Positions 8,807 through 17,125 of a DNA stretch of 64,000 nucleotides are shown one piece after another. A program made the position numbers and the translations under genes. This stretch comes from DATEBA01 sp035288045. Its GTDB lineage: Bacteria; Actinomycetota; UBA4738; HRBIN12. The notes beneath the pieces were generated by a model that saw only the letters and a list, made by a program, of their open reading frames with translations, was not told the DNA's origin and did not search any database. The DNA is taken from positions 6,691 to 70,690 of the forward strand of contig DATEBA010000023.1 of the NCBI GenBank assembly GCA_035288045.1. The letters are read 5' to 3'. Positions within the stretch are counted from its first letter, which is position 1; each line of letters opens with the position of its first letter.

Positions 8807-9496
8807 CTACCCGTTGGAGAGGATGTTCGCTACCTCGGCGGCGTCGAGGCGGTGAAACTTGCGGCGGCCCTTCGCCGTGCGGTCGAGGATCCCAGCCTCG
8901 ATCTGCGTAGCCTCGATCTGGCGGCTCTCGACCGTGGAGAGCGCCTTCACGGAGCTACCGACGGCCGTCGGCAGGTCCCATCCGGCCTCCCAGGCGCCCT
9001 TGAGCGCGTTGCCGAGATCCTCCGCCTTGCCTCCCATGGCGACGAAGTGGTCCTCGTCCGTGACGCTCCCGTCGAACAGGATGTGGTACATCGCGTTCCC
9101 CTCGGGCTCCTCGCCGATCTCGGCCACGAGGAGCTCCACCTCGTAGGGCTTCATCTGTTGCGTGAAGATCGTGGAGAGCGTCTGCGAGTACGCGTTCGCG
9201 AGGTCGCGCGCCTTCACGTCCTCGCGACCGTAGGAATAGCCGCGGAGGTCCGCGTGTCGCACGCCGGCGATCCGCAGATCCTCGAACTCGCTGTACTTGC
9301 CGACGCCGGCGAACGCGATCCGATCGTAGACCTCGGAGATCTTGTGAAGCGTGACGGAGGGGTTCTCCGCGACGAACAGGATCCCGTCGACGCACTCGAC
9401 CGCAACGACCGACTTCCCTCGCGCTATGCCCTTGTGCGCGTAGTCGGAGCGGTCCTTCATGAGCTGCTCGGGCGGCACGTACGGCATGAAGGACAC
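8807..9496 (-). CDS. prcA: Proteasome subunit alpha
   Basis: A 229-residue alpha-ring subunit of the 20S core. The N-terminus ([18 protein letters not shown]) is the gating segment conserved in actinobacterial PrcA, followed by the alpha-type Ntn-hydrolase fold without a catalytic threonine. The GTG start overlaps the prcB stop by a single base (TAGTG), so the two subunits are translationally coupled and made in balanced amounts; an ATG three codons later is an alternative start. Confidence 0.96.
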   Translation of the reverse strand: MSFMPYVPPEQLMKDRSDYAHKGIARGKSVVAVECVDGILFVAENPSVTLHKISEVYDRIAFAGVGKYSEFEDLRIAGVRHADLRGYSYGREDVKARDLANAYSQTLSTIFTQQMKPYEVELLVAEIGEEPEGNAMYHILFDGSVTDEDHFVAMGGKAEDLGNALKGAWEAGWDLPTAVGSSVKALSTVESRQIEATQIEAGILDRTAKGRRKFHRLDAAEVANILSNG

Positions 9497-10296
9497 TAGG
9501 CCCGCCCCCCGAGGACGGCCTCGTAGGCCGTCTTCACCTCGTCCTCCGGCACCCCGCTCACGCCCTCGGAGGCGATCGCCAAGACCGTCGGGTAGATGCC
9601 GCGTGCCGCGTCTGGCCCGCCGGTCGCGACGTCCTCCTCGCTCGCGTCTACGAGCGCCTCGACGGCAACGCGGACCGCCTCGTCCGGCGCGAGGCCGGGA
9701 CGCCAGCGCTTCTTGAGCGAGCTCTTCGCGGGCCGGCCACCCGAGCCGGTCGCGTGGTAGTCCTCCTCCTCCCAGCGACCGCCGGTGGCGTCGTAGTAGA
9801 AGAGGCGGCCTTCGGCCCGTCGCTCGTCGAACCCGCCGAAGAGCGGAACAACGACGAGTCCCTGCAGCGCCAGCGGGAAGTTCCCCCGGATCATCTGTGC
9901 GAGGCGATTCGCCTTTCCCTCCAAGGACAGGCGATCACCGGTGATCTTCTCGTAGTGCTCGAGCTCGAGCTGGAAGAGCTTGACGATCTCGACGGCCTGG
10001 CCGGCCGCCCCCGCTATCGCGATCGCCGAGTACTCGTCGGCCGCGAAGACCTTCTCGATCCGGTCGTCGGCTATCGAGTAGCCCTCGGTCGCGCGCCGGT
10101 CCCCAGCCATCACGACGCCGCCGCCGAACTTGAGCCCGAGCACGGTCGTGCCGTGGGCCGCCGGAACCTCCCCCTCCGGCTGGCGCGGTACCGGCGCGGC
10201 CTCCGGCCGAACGGACATCACGAGATCGAAGAAGCTGGGGTTGGCACCGATCGGGCGGCCTGGGGGGAGGGGGGGCTCGGGGACGTCGCCCCTCAT
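9496..10296 (-). CDS. prcB: Proteasome subunit beta
   Basis: The catalytic beta subunit, 266 residues, made with a propeptide of about 49 residues. Autoprocessing is expected between His-Gly and Thr50 (HG/TTVLGLKFGG), exposing the nucleophilic threonine; the supporting Asp (GDRRAT) and Lys (EKVF) are in place. The ring is flanked by PrcA rings to make the 20S barrel that degrades pupylated proteins. Its ATG overlaps the pup stop as ATGA, and its stop overlaps prcA, so pup-prcB-prcA is one coupled unit. Confidence 0.97.
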   Translation of the reverse strand: MRGDVPEPPLPPGRPIGANPSFFDLVMSVRPEAAPVPRQPEGEVPAAHGTTVLGLKFGGGVVMAGDRRATEGYSIADDRIEKVFAADEYSAIAIAGAAGQAVEIVKLFQLELEHYEKITGDRLSLEGKANRLAQMIRGNFPLALQGLVVVPLFGGFDERRAEGRLFYYDATGGRWEEEDYHATGSGGRPAKSSLKKRWRPGLAPDEAVRVAVEALVDASEEDVATGGPDAARGIYPTVLAIASEGVSGVPEDEVKTAYEAVLGGRA

Positions 10297-10499
10297 TCGC
10301 CGCCCTTCTGGACGTAGCTCTTCACGAACTCCTCGGCGTTCTCCTCGAGGACCGAATCGATCTCGTCGAGGATCTCGTCCATCTCCTCCTTCAGCTTCTC
10401 GCCCTTGGAGGTGGTCTGGACCTCGCCCGCGTCGCTCTCCGCGGCGCCTTCGCCGCCGCCCTTCTTCTGTGTCCGCTTCTGCTCCTGCTCCTGCGGCAT
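10293..10499 (-). CDS. pup: Prokaryotic ubiquitin-like protein Pup (ends Gly-Gly-Glu)
   Basis: Pup is the disordered small tag attached to lysines by PafA and recognised by the coiled coils of Mpa. From the ATG at 10499 it has 68 residues: a Gln/Lys-rich start (MPQEQEQKRTQKK), then the conserved helix-forming EEMDEILDEIDSVLEENAEEFV and the SYVQKGGE end. The last codon is GAA, so the tag is born with the reactive glutamate and needs no deamidation, unlike the GGQ form of Mycobacterium. An in-frame ATG at 10529 would add ten residues; family length favours 10499. It overlaps prcB by 4 nt. Confidence 0.95.
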   Translation of the reverse strand: MPQEQEQKRTQKKGGGEGAAESDAGEVQTTSKGEKLKEEMDEILDEIDSVLEENAEEFVKSYVQKGGE

Positions 10500-10573
10500 C
10501 TCGCTCCTCCCGCGGCCCCAGAGGCTCATTCTAGCGAGCCGTCCCCCTCACAGGGGACATCGGCTCGTCCGGC

Positions 10574-12058
10574 TCACTCCTGGAGCAGCCGGATCAGGTC
10601 CGCCGGGTCGCTCGCAGCCTCGAGGAGGCCCTCGACGTGTGCCCGCGTGCCCCGCAGGGGTTCCCGCATCGGCACACGCTGGAGTGCGTCCTCGCCCGTG
10701 TCGAATATGAGCGAATCCCAGGACGCCGCCGAGATCGCGTCGTGGAACTTCGCGATGCAGCGGCCGCGGAAGAACGCCCGCGTGTCCTCGGGCGGGCTCA
10801 TCACGGCCGCCTCGACCTCGTCGTCCGTCACGAGCCGCTCCACCTTCCCAGCAGCCTCGAGACGGTAGTAGAGGCCCTTGTCACGCCGGACGTCGTGGTA
10901 CTGGAGGTCGACGAGGCGGAGCTTGGGGTCGTTCCACTCGACGCCGTCGCGCTCCCGGTAGCCCTCCAGCAGCCGGTGCTTCGCGACCCAGTCGAGCTCG
11001 CGGTGGAGCGAGAGCGGGTCGTCCTCCAGCGCCGCGAGCGTCCGCTCCCATCGCTCGAGGACCATCTGATTGTCCGGTGTGTCGTCCTGCTGCTCCACGT
11101 ACTTCTTGGCGTGCTCGAGGTACTCCCACTGGACCTGGATCGCCGAAAGGCGTCGCCCGTCGGCGAGTGGCACCTCGACGGTACACGTAACGTCGCGCGA
11201 GATCTCGTGGAGCGCCGCGATCGCATTGGCGAGCGACAAGTCGGGCAGGAACTCGTCCTCGATCATCTTGAGGACGAGCGCCGTCGAGCCGAGCTTCAGG
11301 TAGGTCGCGACCTCGCACATGTTGGCGTCGCCGATGATCACGTGGAGCCTCCGGTACTTGTCCGGATCGGCGTGCGGCTCGTCGCGGGTGTTGACGATCG
11401 GTCGCTTGAGCGTGGTCTCCAGTCCGACCTCGGCCTCGAAGAAGTCCGCTCGCTGCGTGAGCTGGTAGAAGATCCGGCCGCGCTCGTCCCACGGCGCCTC
11501 CGCCCCGAGCTTCCCGGCGCCCGTGAACACCTGCCGCGACACGAGGAACGGCGTGAGATCGCGCACTATCTGGCCGAACGGGGTCAGCCGGTCCATCAGG
11601 TAGTTCTCGTGCGTGCCGTACGAGTTCCCCTTGCCGTCGGAGTTATTCTTGTAGATCGCCAGGCGCTCCCCCGGTGGAAGGATCCGGTGGAGCTCGTCCA
11701 GCGAGCGCTCCAGCACGCGCTCCCCGGCCTTGTCGTGGATCACGAGCTCCCGCGCCGAGGAGCACTCGGGCGTCGAGTACTCCGGGTGCGCGTGGTCGAC
11801 GTAATAGCGCGCGCCGTTAGGGAGGATCACATTGGCGAGGCCGAGGTCCTCCTCGGATGGTTCGCGAACTTGTACCGGCTCGAAACCGCGGGCGTCCCGC
11901 AGCGGCGACTCCTGCTCGTAGTCCCAGCGGATCTTCCGCAGGGCGCCGGCGTACGTGCTGATGAGCAGCGAGGAGGAAAGCACCGGGTTGAACTCAGGCG
12001 ACCCGACCGCCGCGATGCCGTACTCGGTCTCGGTGCCGATGACCTTCGGGATCCCCAT
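10574..12058 (-). CDS. dop: Depupylase/deamidase Dop
   Basis: A 494-residue PafA paralogue with the N-terminal VIGTETEYGI metal/ATP site and the KNNSDGKGNSYGTHENYL segment (about 140-157). It carries a longer N-terminal region with the inserted Dop loop (about residues 35-75) that PafA lacks. Dop removes Pup from substrates and, where Pup ends in Gln, deamidates it to Glu. Here Pup already ends in Glu, so only depupylation is needed. It lies 9 nt after mpa and 74 nt before pup on the same strand. Confidence 0.97.
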   Translation of the reverse strand: MGIPKVIGTETEYGIAAVGSPEFNPVLSSSLLISTYAGALRKIRWDYEQESPLRDARGFEPVQVREPSEEDLGLANVILPNGARYYVDHAHPEYSTPECSSARELVIHDKAGERVLERSLDELHRILPPGERLAIYKNNSDGKGNSYGTHENYLMDRLTPFGQIVRDLTPFLVSRQVFTGAGKLGAEAPWDERGRIFYQLTQRADFFEAEVGLETTLKRPIVNTRDEPHADPDKYRRLHVIIGDANMCEVATYLKLGSTALVLKMIEDEFLPDLSLANAIAALHEISRDVTCTVEVPLADGRRLSAIQVQWEYLEHAKKYVEQQDDTPDNQMVLERWERTLAALEDDPLSLHRELDWVAKHRLLEGYRERDGVEWNDPKLRLVDLQYHDVRRDKGLYYRLEAAGKVERLVTDDEVEAAVMSPPEDTRAFFRGRCIAKFHDAISAASWDSLIFDTGEDALQRVPMREPLRGTRAHVEGLLEAASDPADLIRLLQE

Positions 12059-12067
12059 GCCGGAAGG

Positions 12068-13816
12068 CTACAGGTACTGGCCGGCGTTGACGCGCTCGAC
12101 CTGCCGCCCCTCCTCCCCGCCGTCGCCGAGGAGCGTCCGAACGTAGACGATTCGCTCGCCCTTCTTCCCGGAGATGCGGGCCCAGTCGTCCGGGTTCGTG
12201 GTGTTTGGCAGGTCCTCGTTCTCCTTGAACTCGCGGCGGATCGCCGTCAGGAGATCTTCTTGCTTGATGCCCTTCTCGCCGGTCGAGAGGAAGCGCTTTA
12301 TCGCGTCCTTCTTGGCACGGCGGACGATGTTCTCGATCATCGCGCCGGAGTTGAAGTCCCTGAAGAACAGGATCTCCTTGTCGCCGGACGCGTACGTCAC
12401 CTCGAGGAACCGATTCTCCTCGCTCTCCGCGTACATCTTTTCCACCGTGCGCTCGATCATCCTGCGGGTCGTGACGGCAACGTCGCCGCCTGCCCTGTCC
12501 ACGTCATCCGGATGGATCGGCACCGATGGGTGCAGGTACTTCGACATGATGTCCGCGGCCTGGGGTCCGTCGGGTCGCTCGATCTTGATCTTCACGTCGA
12601 GACGGCCCGGCCGCAGGATCGCCGGGTCGATCAGGTCCTCGCGGTTGGAGGCGCCTATCACGATCACGTTCTTCAGCGTCTCGACGCCGTCGAGCTCGGA
12701 GAGCAGCTGCGGGACGATCGTGCTCTCGACGTCGGACGAGATGCCGGTCCCGCGCGTGCGGAATATCGAATCCATCTCGTCGAAAAAGACGATCACCGGG
12801 AGACCTTCCTCCGACCGCTCCTTCGCGCGCTGGAAGATCTGCCGGATCTGCCGCTCGGTCTCCCCGACGTACTTGTTGAGGAGCTCCGGGCCCTTGATGT
12901 TGAGGAAGTACGAGTGCGCGTCCTGCCGTCCGGTCCGCTCCTTCACCTTGTCCGCCAGCGATTTCGCGACGGCCTTCGCGATCAGCGTTTTGCCGCAACC
13001 AGGCGGGCCGTACAGGAGCACGCCCTTGGGCGGCTCGAGCTCGTGCTCGTGGAAGAGCTCCGCGTACAGGAACGGCAGCTCGACGGCATCACGTATCTGC
13101 TCGATCTGACCCTCGAGGCCGCCGATGTCCTCGTAGGAGATGTCGGGAACCTCCTCCAGGACGAGCTCCTCCATCTCCTCCTTCGGGAGCTTCTCCAGCG
13201 CCACTCCCGAGCGCGGGTCGAGCAGGAGCGCGTCCCCGGCGCGAACGCTCTCATCACGCAGTTTCTTGGAGAGGATGGCTACAAGCTCCTCGTCGGCCCG
13301 GCCGAACACGATCACGCGATCGTCGCCTAGGCTCTCCTTCACCTTCACGACCTCGCCCTGGCGGTCGGGGTCCAGCGCCTCGACGACGTTCAGGGCCTCG
13401 TTCAAGACGACCTCCGTGCCCTTCGCGAGGCGCTCGACGTCGATCTCGGGCGCCACGTTCACGCGCATCTTCCGGCCGGAGGTGAAAACATCTACCGAGT
13501 CGTCATCGTTGCGACGGAGGAAGACGCCGAACGACGCCGGCGGCTTGCTCAGCTTCTCGACCTCGTCCTTGAGCGCCTCGATCTTGTCCCGCTCGGACCT
13601 GAGCGTCGCGACCAGCTTCTCGTTCTGCGACAGCGCGCGCGAGAGATCGGACTTGGTCTCGAGGAGCTTCTCCTCTAGGAGCTTCACCTGTCGAGGCGCG
13701 CTCGTGAGGCGTCGGCGAAGCAGCGCGACCTCGTCCTCGAGGAACTTGACCTGGGTCTGGAGCTCGTGGATCTGTTTCTCGTAAGCCTCACGCCGCTCGG
13801 GGTCGAGCTCCGGCAT
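12068..13816 (-). CDS. mpa: Proteasome-associated AAA ATPase Mpa/ARC
   Basis: A 582-residue unfoldase that captures pupylated proteins and threads them into the 20S core. Order of parts: N-terminal coiled coil (about 10-90) for Pup binding, tandem OB domains (about 95-225), and an AAA+ module with Walker A GPPGCGKT (270-277) and Walker [11 protein letters not shown] (341-350). The protein ends in GQYL, the C-terminal tyrosine-containing tail that docks into the alpha ring. It is the first gene of the core block; 129 nt separate it from trmI, long enough for a promoter. Confidence 0.97.
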   Translation of the reverse strand: MPELDPERREAYEKQIHELQTQVKFLEDEVALLRRRLTSAPRQVKLLEEKLLETKSDLSRALSQNEKLVATLRSERDKIEALKDEVEKLSKPPASFGVFLRRNDDDSVDVFTSGRKMRVNVAPEIDVERLAKGTEVVLNEALNVVEALDPDRQGEVVKVKESLGDDRVIVFGRADEELVAILSKKLRDESVRAGDALLLDPRSGVALEKLPKEEMEELVLEEVPDISYEDIGGLEGQIEQIRDAVELPFLYAELFHEHELEPPKGVLLYGPPGCGKTLIAKAVAKSLADKVKERTGRQDAHSYFLNIKGPELLNKYVGETERQIRQIFQRAKERSEEGLPVIVFFDEMDSIFRTRGTGISSDVESTIVPQLLSELDGVETLKNVIVIGASNREDLIDPAILRPGRLDVKIKIERPDGPQAADIMSKYLHPSVPIHPDDVDRAGGDVAVTTRRMIERTVEKMYAESEENRFLEVTYASGDKEILFFRDFNSGAMIENIVRRAKKDAIKRFLSTGEKGIKQEDLLTAIRREFKENEDLPNTTNPDDWARISGKKGERIVYVRTLLGDGGEEGRQVERVNAGQYL

Positions 13817-13945
13817 CGTGCACCTCCACCGCGGGGAGCCCAGTATATGCCAGGCCCTCTCGCATCCAAGAACGCGGTTCTTAGATAGATACGTCGGCTG
13901 CGCGGGGCTCCGGCTTGCGCCCCGAATACCGTTAGTCAGTTCGGG

Positions 13946-14728
13946 TCAGCTATCGCCCCGCCGAGCCACCGTCAGGAACCCCGTATGCCCTACCATGCGG
14001 TGGTCCGGGCGTACGCTCCGACCGGAGACGTGCCAGCTACGGTGGAGCGTCTCGAACGTTTCGACGTGGCGGAAACCGTTTTCCTCGAGGGCGAGAACGA
14101 GGGCCTGGACCTGGACCGTGGTCGGCAGGTAAGTACACAGCACCCCTCCCGGCTCCAGGACTGCCGCGGCGACCTCTAGGAGCCTCCACGGCTCGGGAAG
14201 GTCGAGTACGAGCCGGTCGAAGCGCTCGCCGGTGCCGGCGATCTCGTTCACATCGCCCTCGCGGAGGTCGAGCCACGCCGGGAGCTTGCCATGGAACTGC
14301 TCGATGTTGGCGATCGCGCGCTCGCGGTGCTCCGGGCGGATCTCGTAGGAGACCACTCGGCCCTCCGGGCCCGTCGCCCGGCAGAGCGCGATCGTGAGCG
14401 AGCCGGACCCGGTCCCGGCTTCGAGCACCCGCGCTCCCGGGAAGACGTCGGCCTCCACGAGTATCGCGCCGAGGTCCTTCGGGTAGACGACCTGAGCCCC
14501 CCGGGGCATCTTCAGGACGAAGTCGGACAGACGAGGTCGGTAGGCGACGAGCGCCATCCCGCCGCTGGTCTCGACTGTCGTTCCCTCCCCCCGTCCGATG
14601 AGCGCGCCGTGCGCAAGCGCGCCCCCGTGGGTGTGGAACGTCCCGCCGGACTGGAGCCGTACGAGGTACGTCCGACCGCGCCCGTCCACGAGGAGCGCGC
14701 GTTCACCGGGCTCGAAGGGCGCGCTCAC
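13946..14728 (-). CDS. trmI: tRNA (adenine(58)-N1)-methyltransferase TrmI
   Basis: An SAM-dependent methyltransferase of 260 residues that makes m1A58 in the T-loop of tRNA. The N-terminal beta domain (about 1-65) is followed by a Rossmann domain with the SAM motif VLEAGTGSGSL and LDLPEPW motif typical of TrmI. The frame runs back to 14884, but the GTG at 14728 overlaps the preceding stop as GTGA and begins with a typical TrmI N-terminus (SAPFEPGERALL), so I place the start there. The trmI-mpa neighbourhood is shared with mycobacteria. Coupling to the TtuA fusion suggests joint action on the T-loop. Confidence 0.95.
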   Translation of the reverse strand: MSAPFEPGERALLVDGRGRTYLVRLQSGGTFHTHGGALAHGALIGRGEGTTVETSGGMALVAYRPRLSDFVLKMPRGAQVVYPKDLGAILVEADVFPGARVLEAGTGSGSLTIALCRATGPEGRVVSYEIRPEHRERAIANIEQFHGKLPAWLDLREGDVNEIAGTGERFDRLVLDLPEPWRLLEVAAAVLEPGGVLCTYLPTTVQVQALVLALEENGFRHVETFETLHRSWHVSGRSVRPDHRMVGHTGFLTVARRGDS

Positions 14729-15906
14729 GGCATCGCGCCCCCGTAGATCTCCGCCGGGAGGACCTCCTCCGACAGCTCGACGGCCACCTCGCGGTCGGCG
14801 GGAGGCGGGCCCAGCCGCTCGCCGAGGATCTGCGCGCGCGCGCGACAGAACGCGCAGAACCGTCCGGTCGTCGGCTGGCCGCACCGCTCACACTCGCGCA
14901 GCTCGGCCCTCTCCTCGCTCCGGAACAAGGGGGCTCCGCGATCCAGGTAGCCCAGGAAGAACTGCGCCTTCGTTCCCGGGGACCCCGCCTCGAGCCCGTT
15001 CATGGCCCCCTTGTAGCGCAGCTGCGTGTTGCCCGCCACGAGCGGGCACTCCTCCACGACGTAGTCGATCCGTCGCAGGAACGCGTAGGCGGCCGTCTCG
15101 AGCTCCGAGAGACGGTGGAGCGGCTTCACCTTCCTGACCATCCCCTCCGCGGCCGGCAGAACCGGGAACTGCCGCGCGATGTACTCGGTCTGCCAACGGA
15201 GGGTGTTGCCGAGCAATGTCGCGGCTTCGTCGTCCAGGTTGTGGCCCGTAGCGACCACGTCGAAGCCGTGCTCGAGCGCCGCGCGGTTGAACACGTACCG
15301 CTTGGAGAGCCCGCACACGGCGCACGTCGAGCGCGAGCCCCTCCGCCCCGCCGTCGGCACGTCGAACCCGTAGGCCTGCGCCAGGTCGACCTCGAGCAGG
15401 GTCGCGCGCCGGTCCTCGGCGAACCGCCTCGCGACCTCGGCCGACCCGTGTGAGTACTGCCCGATCCCGAGGCCGAGGTAAAGGCCGGTCACCCGGTAGC
15501 CGAGGTTGAGCAGCACGTCCCAGAGCCCGAGCGAGTCCTTGCCCCCCGACACGGCGACGAGAACGCGATCCTCCGGCCCGAACATGGCGTAGGCCTTGAT
15601 CGCCCTCTTCACCTGCTCGCGGACGTGATGCAGGAAGCAGCCACGGCAGAAGGCCGCGTTGTGGCGGCGGATCTCGACCACCGCGGCACCGCCGCACCGC
15701 CTGCACTTGATCGCGCCGCCGGAGATCACCGGACGGATCTCGACGAGATCGCCCTCCGTCACGTGGTCCTCGCGCATCAGCAGCTCGCGGTCTCGGATCA
15801 CCAGCACCGTGTCCGGATCGAGGTCGAGCTCGCGGAGGATGTCGCGGACCTTGCGATTGCCGGAGGTCTCCACCTCGCGGTCGGGGTTGCGCAGCTTGAC
15901 CTTCAC
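14725..15906 (-). CDS. Fusion of TtuB-like ubiquitin-fold sulfur carrier with tRNA-2-thiouridine synthase TtuA
   Basis: 393 residues, GTG start. Residues 1-64 form a ThiS/MoaD/TtuB-like beta-grasp domain that ends in PVISGG, the di-glycine end which in free carriers is thiocarboxylated. With no stop it runs directly into a TtuA-type enzyme: zinc cysteines C68/C71/C87/C90, PP-loop SGGKDS (120-125), Fe-S cysteines C195, C198 and C287, and a C-terminal zinc site C339/C342/C351/C354. TtuA thiolates U54 in the tRNA T-loop, taking sulfur from TtuB. Fusion puts donor and enzyme in one chain, but the Gly-Gly is internal, so thiocarboxylation would need cleavage or another route. No internal separate start/stop restores two genes. 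Confidence 0.85.
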   Translation of the reverse strand: MKVKLRNPDREVETSGNRKVRDILRELDLDPDTVLVIRDRELLMREDHVTEGDLVEIRPVISGGAIKCRRCGGAAVVEIRRHNAAFCRGCFLHHVREQVKRAIKAYAMFGPEDRVLVAVSGGKDSLGLWDVLLNLGYRVTGLYLGLGIGQYSHGSAEVARRFAEDRRATLLEVDLAQAYGFDVPTAGRRGSRSTCAVCGLSKRYVFNRAALEHGFDVVATGHNLDDEAATLLGNTLRWQTEYIARQFPVLPAAEGMVRKVKPLHRLSELETAAYAFLRRIDYVVEECPLVAGNTQLRYKGAMNGLEAGSPGTKAQFFLGYLDRGAPLFRSEERAELRECERCGQPTTGRFCAFCRARAQILGERLGPPPADREVAVELSEEVLPAEIYGGAMP

Positions 15907-15943
15907 TAGGTCACAGGCTAGCGCACGCGACGGTACGGGGTCG

Positions 15944-17047
15944 CTAGCGGGTCGGGTCCGGGTTCACTCCGAGGGTCACGCCGACGGTCTTCTCACCGTT
16001 CAGACCGTCGACTCGAACCTCGACCTCCTCCCCGGGAGACCGGCTGCGGATCAGGTCCCCGAGCTCCTCCGACGACGCCACATCGTGCCCGTCGAAGCCC
16101 AGGACGACATCGCCTTGCTCGATCCCAGCTTCGGCTGCCGGGCCGTCCGGCGCCACGGCCACGACGAAGGCACCCTCGCTCACCGGCAGCCCGTACTGGA
16201 TCGCGAGAGGCGAGTCCACGGTTCGCGAGATGACCCCCAGGTAGGCGACCGCCGCCTCGGGGTTCTCGATGGCGTGCTCGATCGTGGGCTTGGCGGCGTC
16301 GATCGAGATCGCGAAACCGATGTTCTCCGCGAACCCGGCACCGATGCCTGCGGTGTTGATGCCGACGACCTGCCCCGCCAGGTTCACGAGGGGCCCGCCG
16401 GAGTTCCCCGGGTTTATCGCGGCGTCGGTCTGGATCACGTGGGAGTACTCGCGCTGGCCCCCGAGGCAGACGTCCTGGGCACAGTTCGGGTCCTGAGCCT
16501 TGATCACCCTGTCCATCGACGAGACGATGCCGGTCGTCACGCTGGGGCCACCCTCAAGAGCTAGCGCGTACCCGATCGCAACGACCTGCTGCCCGAGCTC
16601 GAGGGCGTCCGAGCTGCCGAGCGACACGGTGGGCAGACCCGCGTCGTCGATCTTCAACACCGCCAGATCGGCCGCCTGATCCCCGCCGATCACCCGGGCG
16701 TCGTACTCCTCGGGTTCCTGTCCGGAGGTGATGACTCGGATCCGCTGGGCGCGCTCCACGACGTGGTAGTTCGTCACCACGACCCCGTCGGGGCGGACTA
16801 TGAATCCGGTGCCGGTCCCTTGACCCGTGTCCCCGAAGGGGTCGAGCTGGTCGGTCGTCACGTTGACGACCGCCGGGAGCACGCGCCTGACCACCTGCAC
16901 CACCGGCCCGCCGCGCACCTTCGAGATGAGGGCGGGAGAAGCCTGCTCCGGACTCGCTTCGGCCCGCACCTGCGACGGCGGCTCGGTCGTGCACGCCGCG
17001 ACCAGCAGCCCTAGCGCGAGCGCCGGAGCCAGGATCTTGCCGGTCAT
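15944..17047 (-). CDS. HtrA/DegP-type serine protease, lipoprotein
   Basis: A 367-residue envelope protease. A lipoprotein signal (LLVAAC, cysteine 19) anchors it outside the membrane. The trypsin-like domain carries the triad His95 (TNYHVV), Asp127 (AADLAVLKID) and Ser216 (GNSGGPL), with a single PDZ domain at about 265-360. HtrA proteins degrade or refold damaged envelope proteins. It lies 37 nt upstream of the UBL-TtuA gene on the same strand. A lipid-anchored form instead of a transmembrane one is less common in actinomycetotes. Confidence 0.9.
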   Translation of the reverse strand: MTGKILAPALALGLLVAACTTEPPSQVRAEASPEQASPALISKVRGGPVVQVVRRVLPAVVNVTTDQLDPFGDTGQGTGTGFIVRPDGVVVTNYHVVERAQRIRVITSGQEPEEYDARVIGGDQAADLAVLKIDDAGLPTVSLGSSDALELGQQVVAIGYALALEGGPSVTTGIVSSMDRVIKAQDPNCAQDVCLGGQREYSHVIQTDAAINPGNSGGPLVNLAGQVVGINTAGIGAGFAENIGFAISIDAAKPTIEHAIENPEAAVAYLGVISRTVDSPLAIQYGLPVSEGAFVVAVAPDGPAAEAGIEQGDVVLGFDGHDVASSEELGDLIRSRSPGEEVEVRVDGLNGEKTVGVTLGVNPDPTR

Positions 17048-17077
17048 GTCCCTCCCACGATACGGGTCCCTACCACG

Positions 17078-17096
17078 ATACGGGCTCGCCCCGTAT
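17078..17096. terminator. Hairpin between demethylase gene and htrA
   Basis: An inverted repeat ATACGGG / CCCGTAT with a 5-nt loop lies in the 78-nt gap between the end of the first demethylase gene and the htrA start. A copy of CCACGATACGGG also occurs at about 17055-17066, directly repeating the left arm. There is no U-tract on either strand, so this may be a terminator without a tail or a regulatory site for htrA. Confidence 0.3.
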
Positions 17097-17125
17097 TCGA
17101 CGTGCGCGGACCGGCCGTTCGCCGC

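Noticed and set aside
10637..13330. An 897-codon open frame on the plus strand opposite dop and mpa
   Set aside because: It is the antisense shadow of two genes with intact motifs. High GC at third positions removes stops from the opposite frames. Its protein is Arg/Val/Leu-rich with no recognisable domain.
15700..15720. Separate ttuB and ttuA genes joined only by a miscalled stop
   Set aside because: No stop exists between Gly64 and Cys68 in the given sequence, and the internal GTG at codon 60 would start TtuA inside the carrier's last residues. Kept as a fusion, with the test listed in findings.
17048..17100. Repeated CCACGATACGGG as a possible mobile-element end
   Set aside because: Only two copies within 25 nt, in the space before htrA. 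Better read as a local regulatory or terminator repeat.
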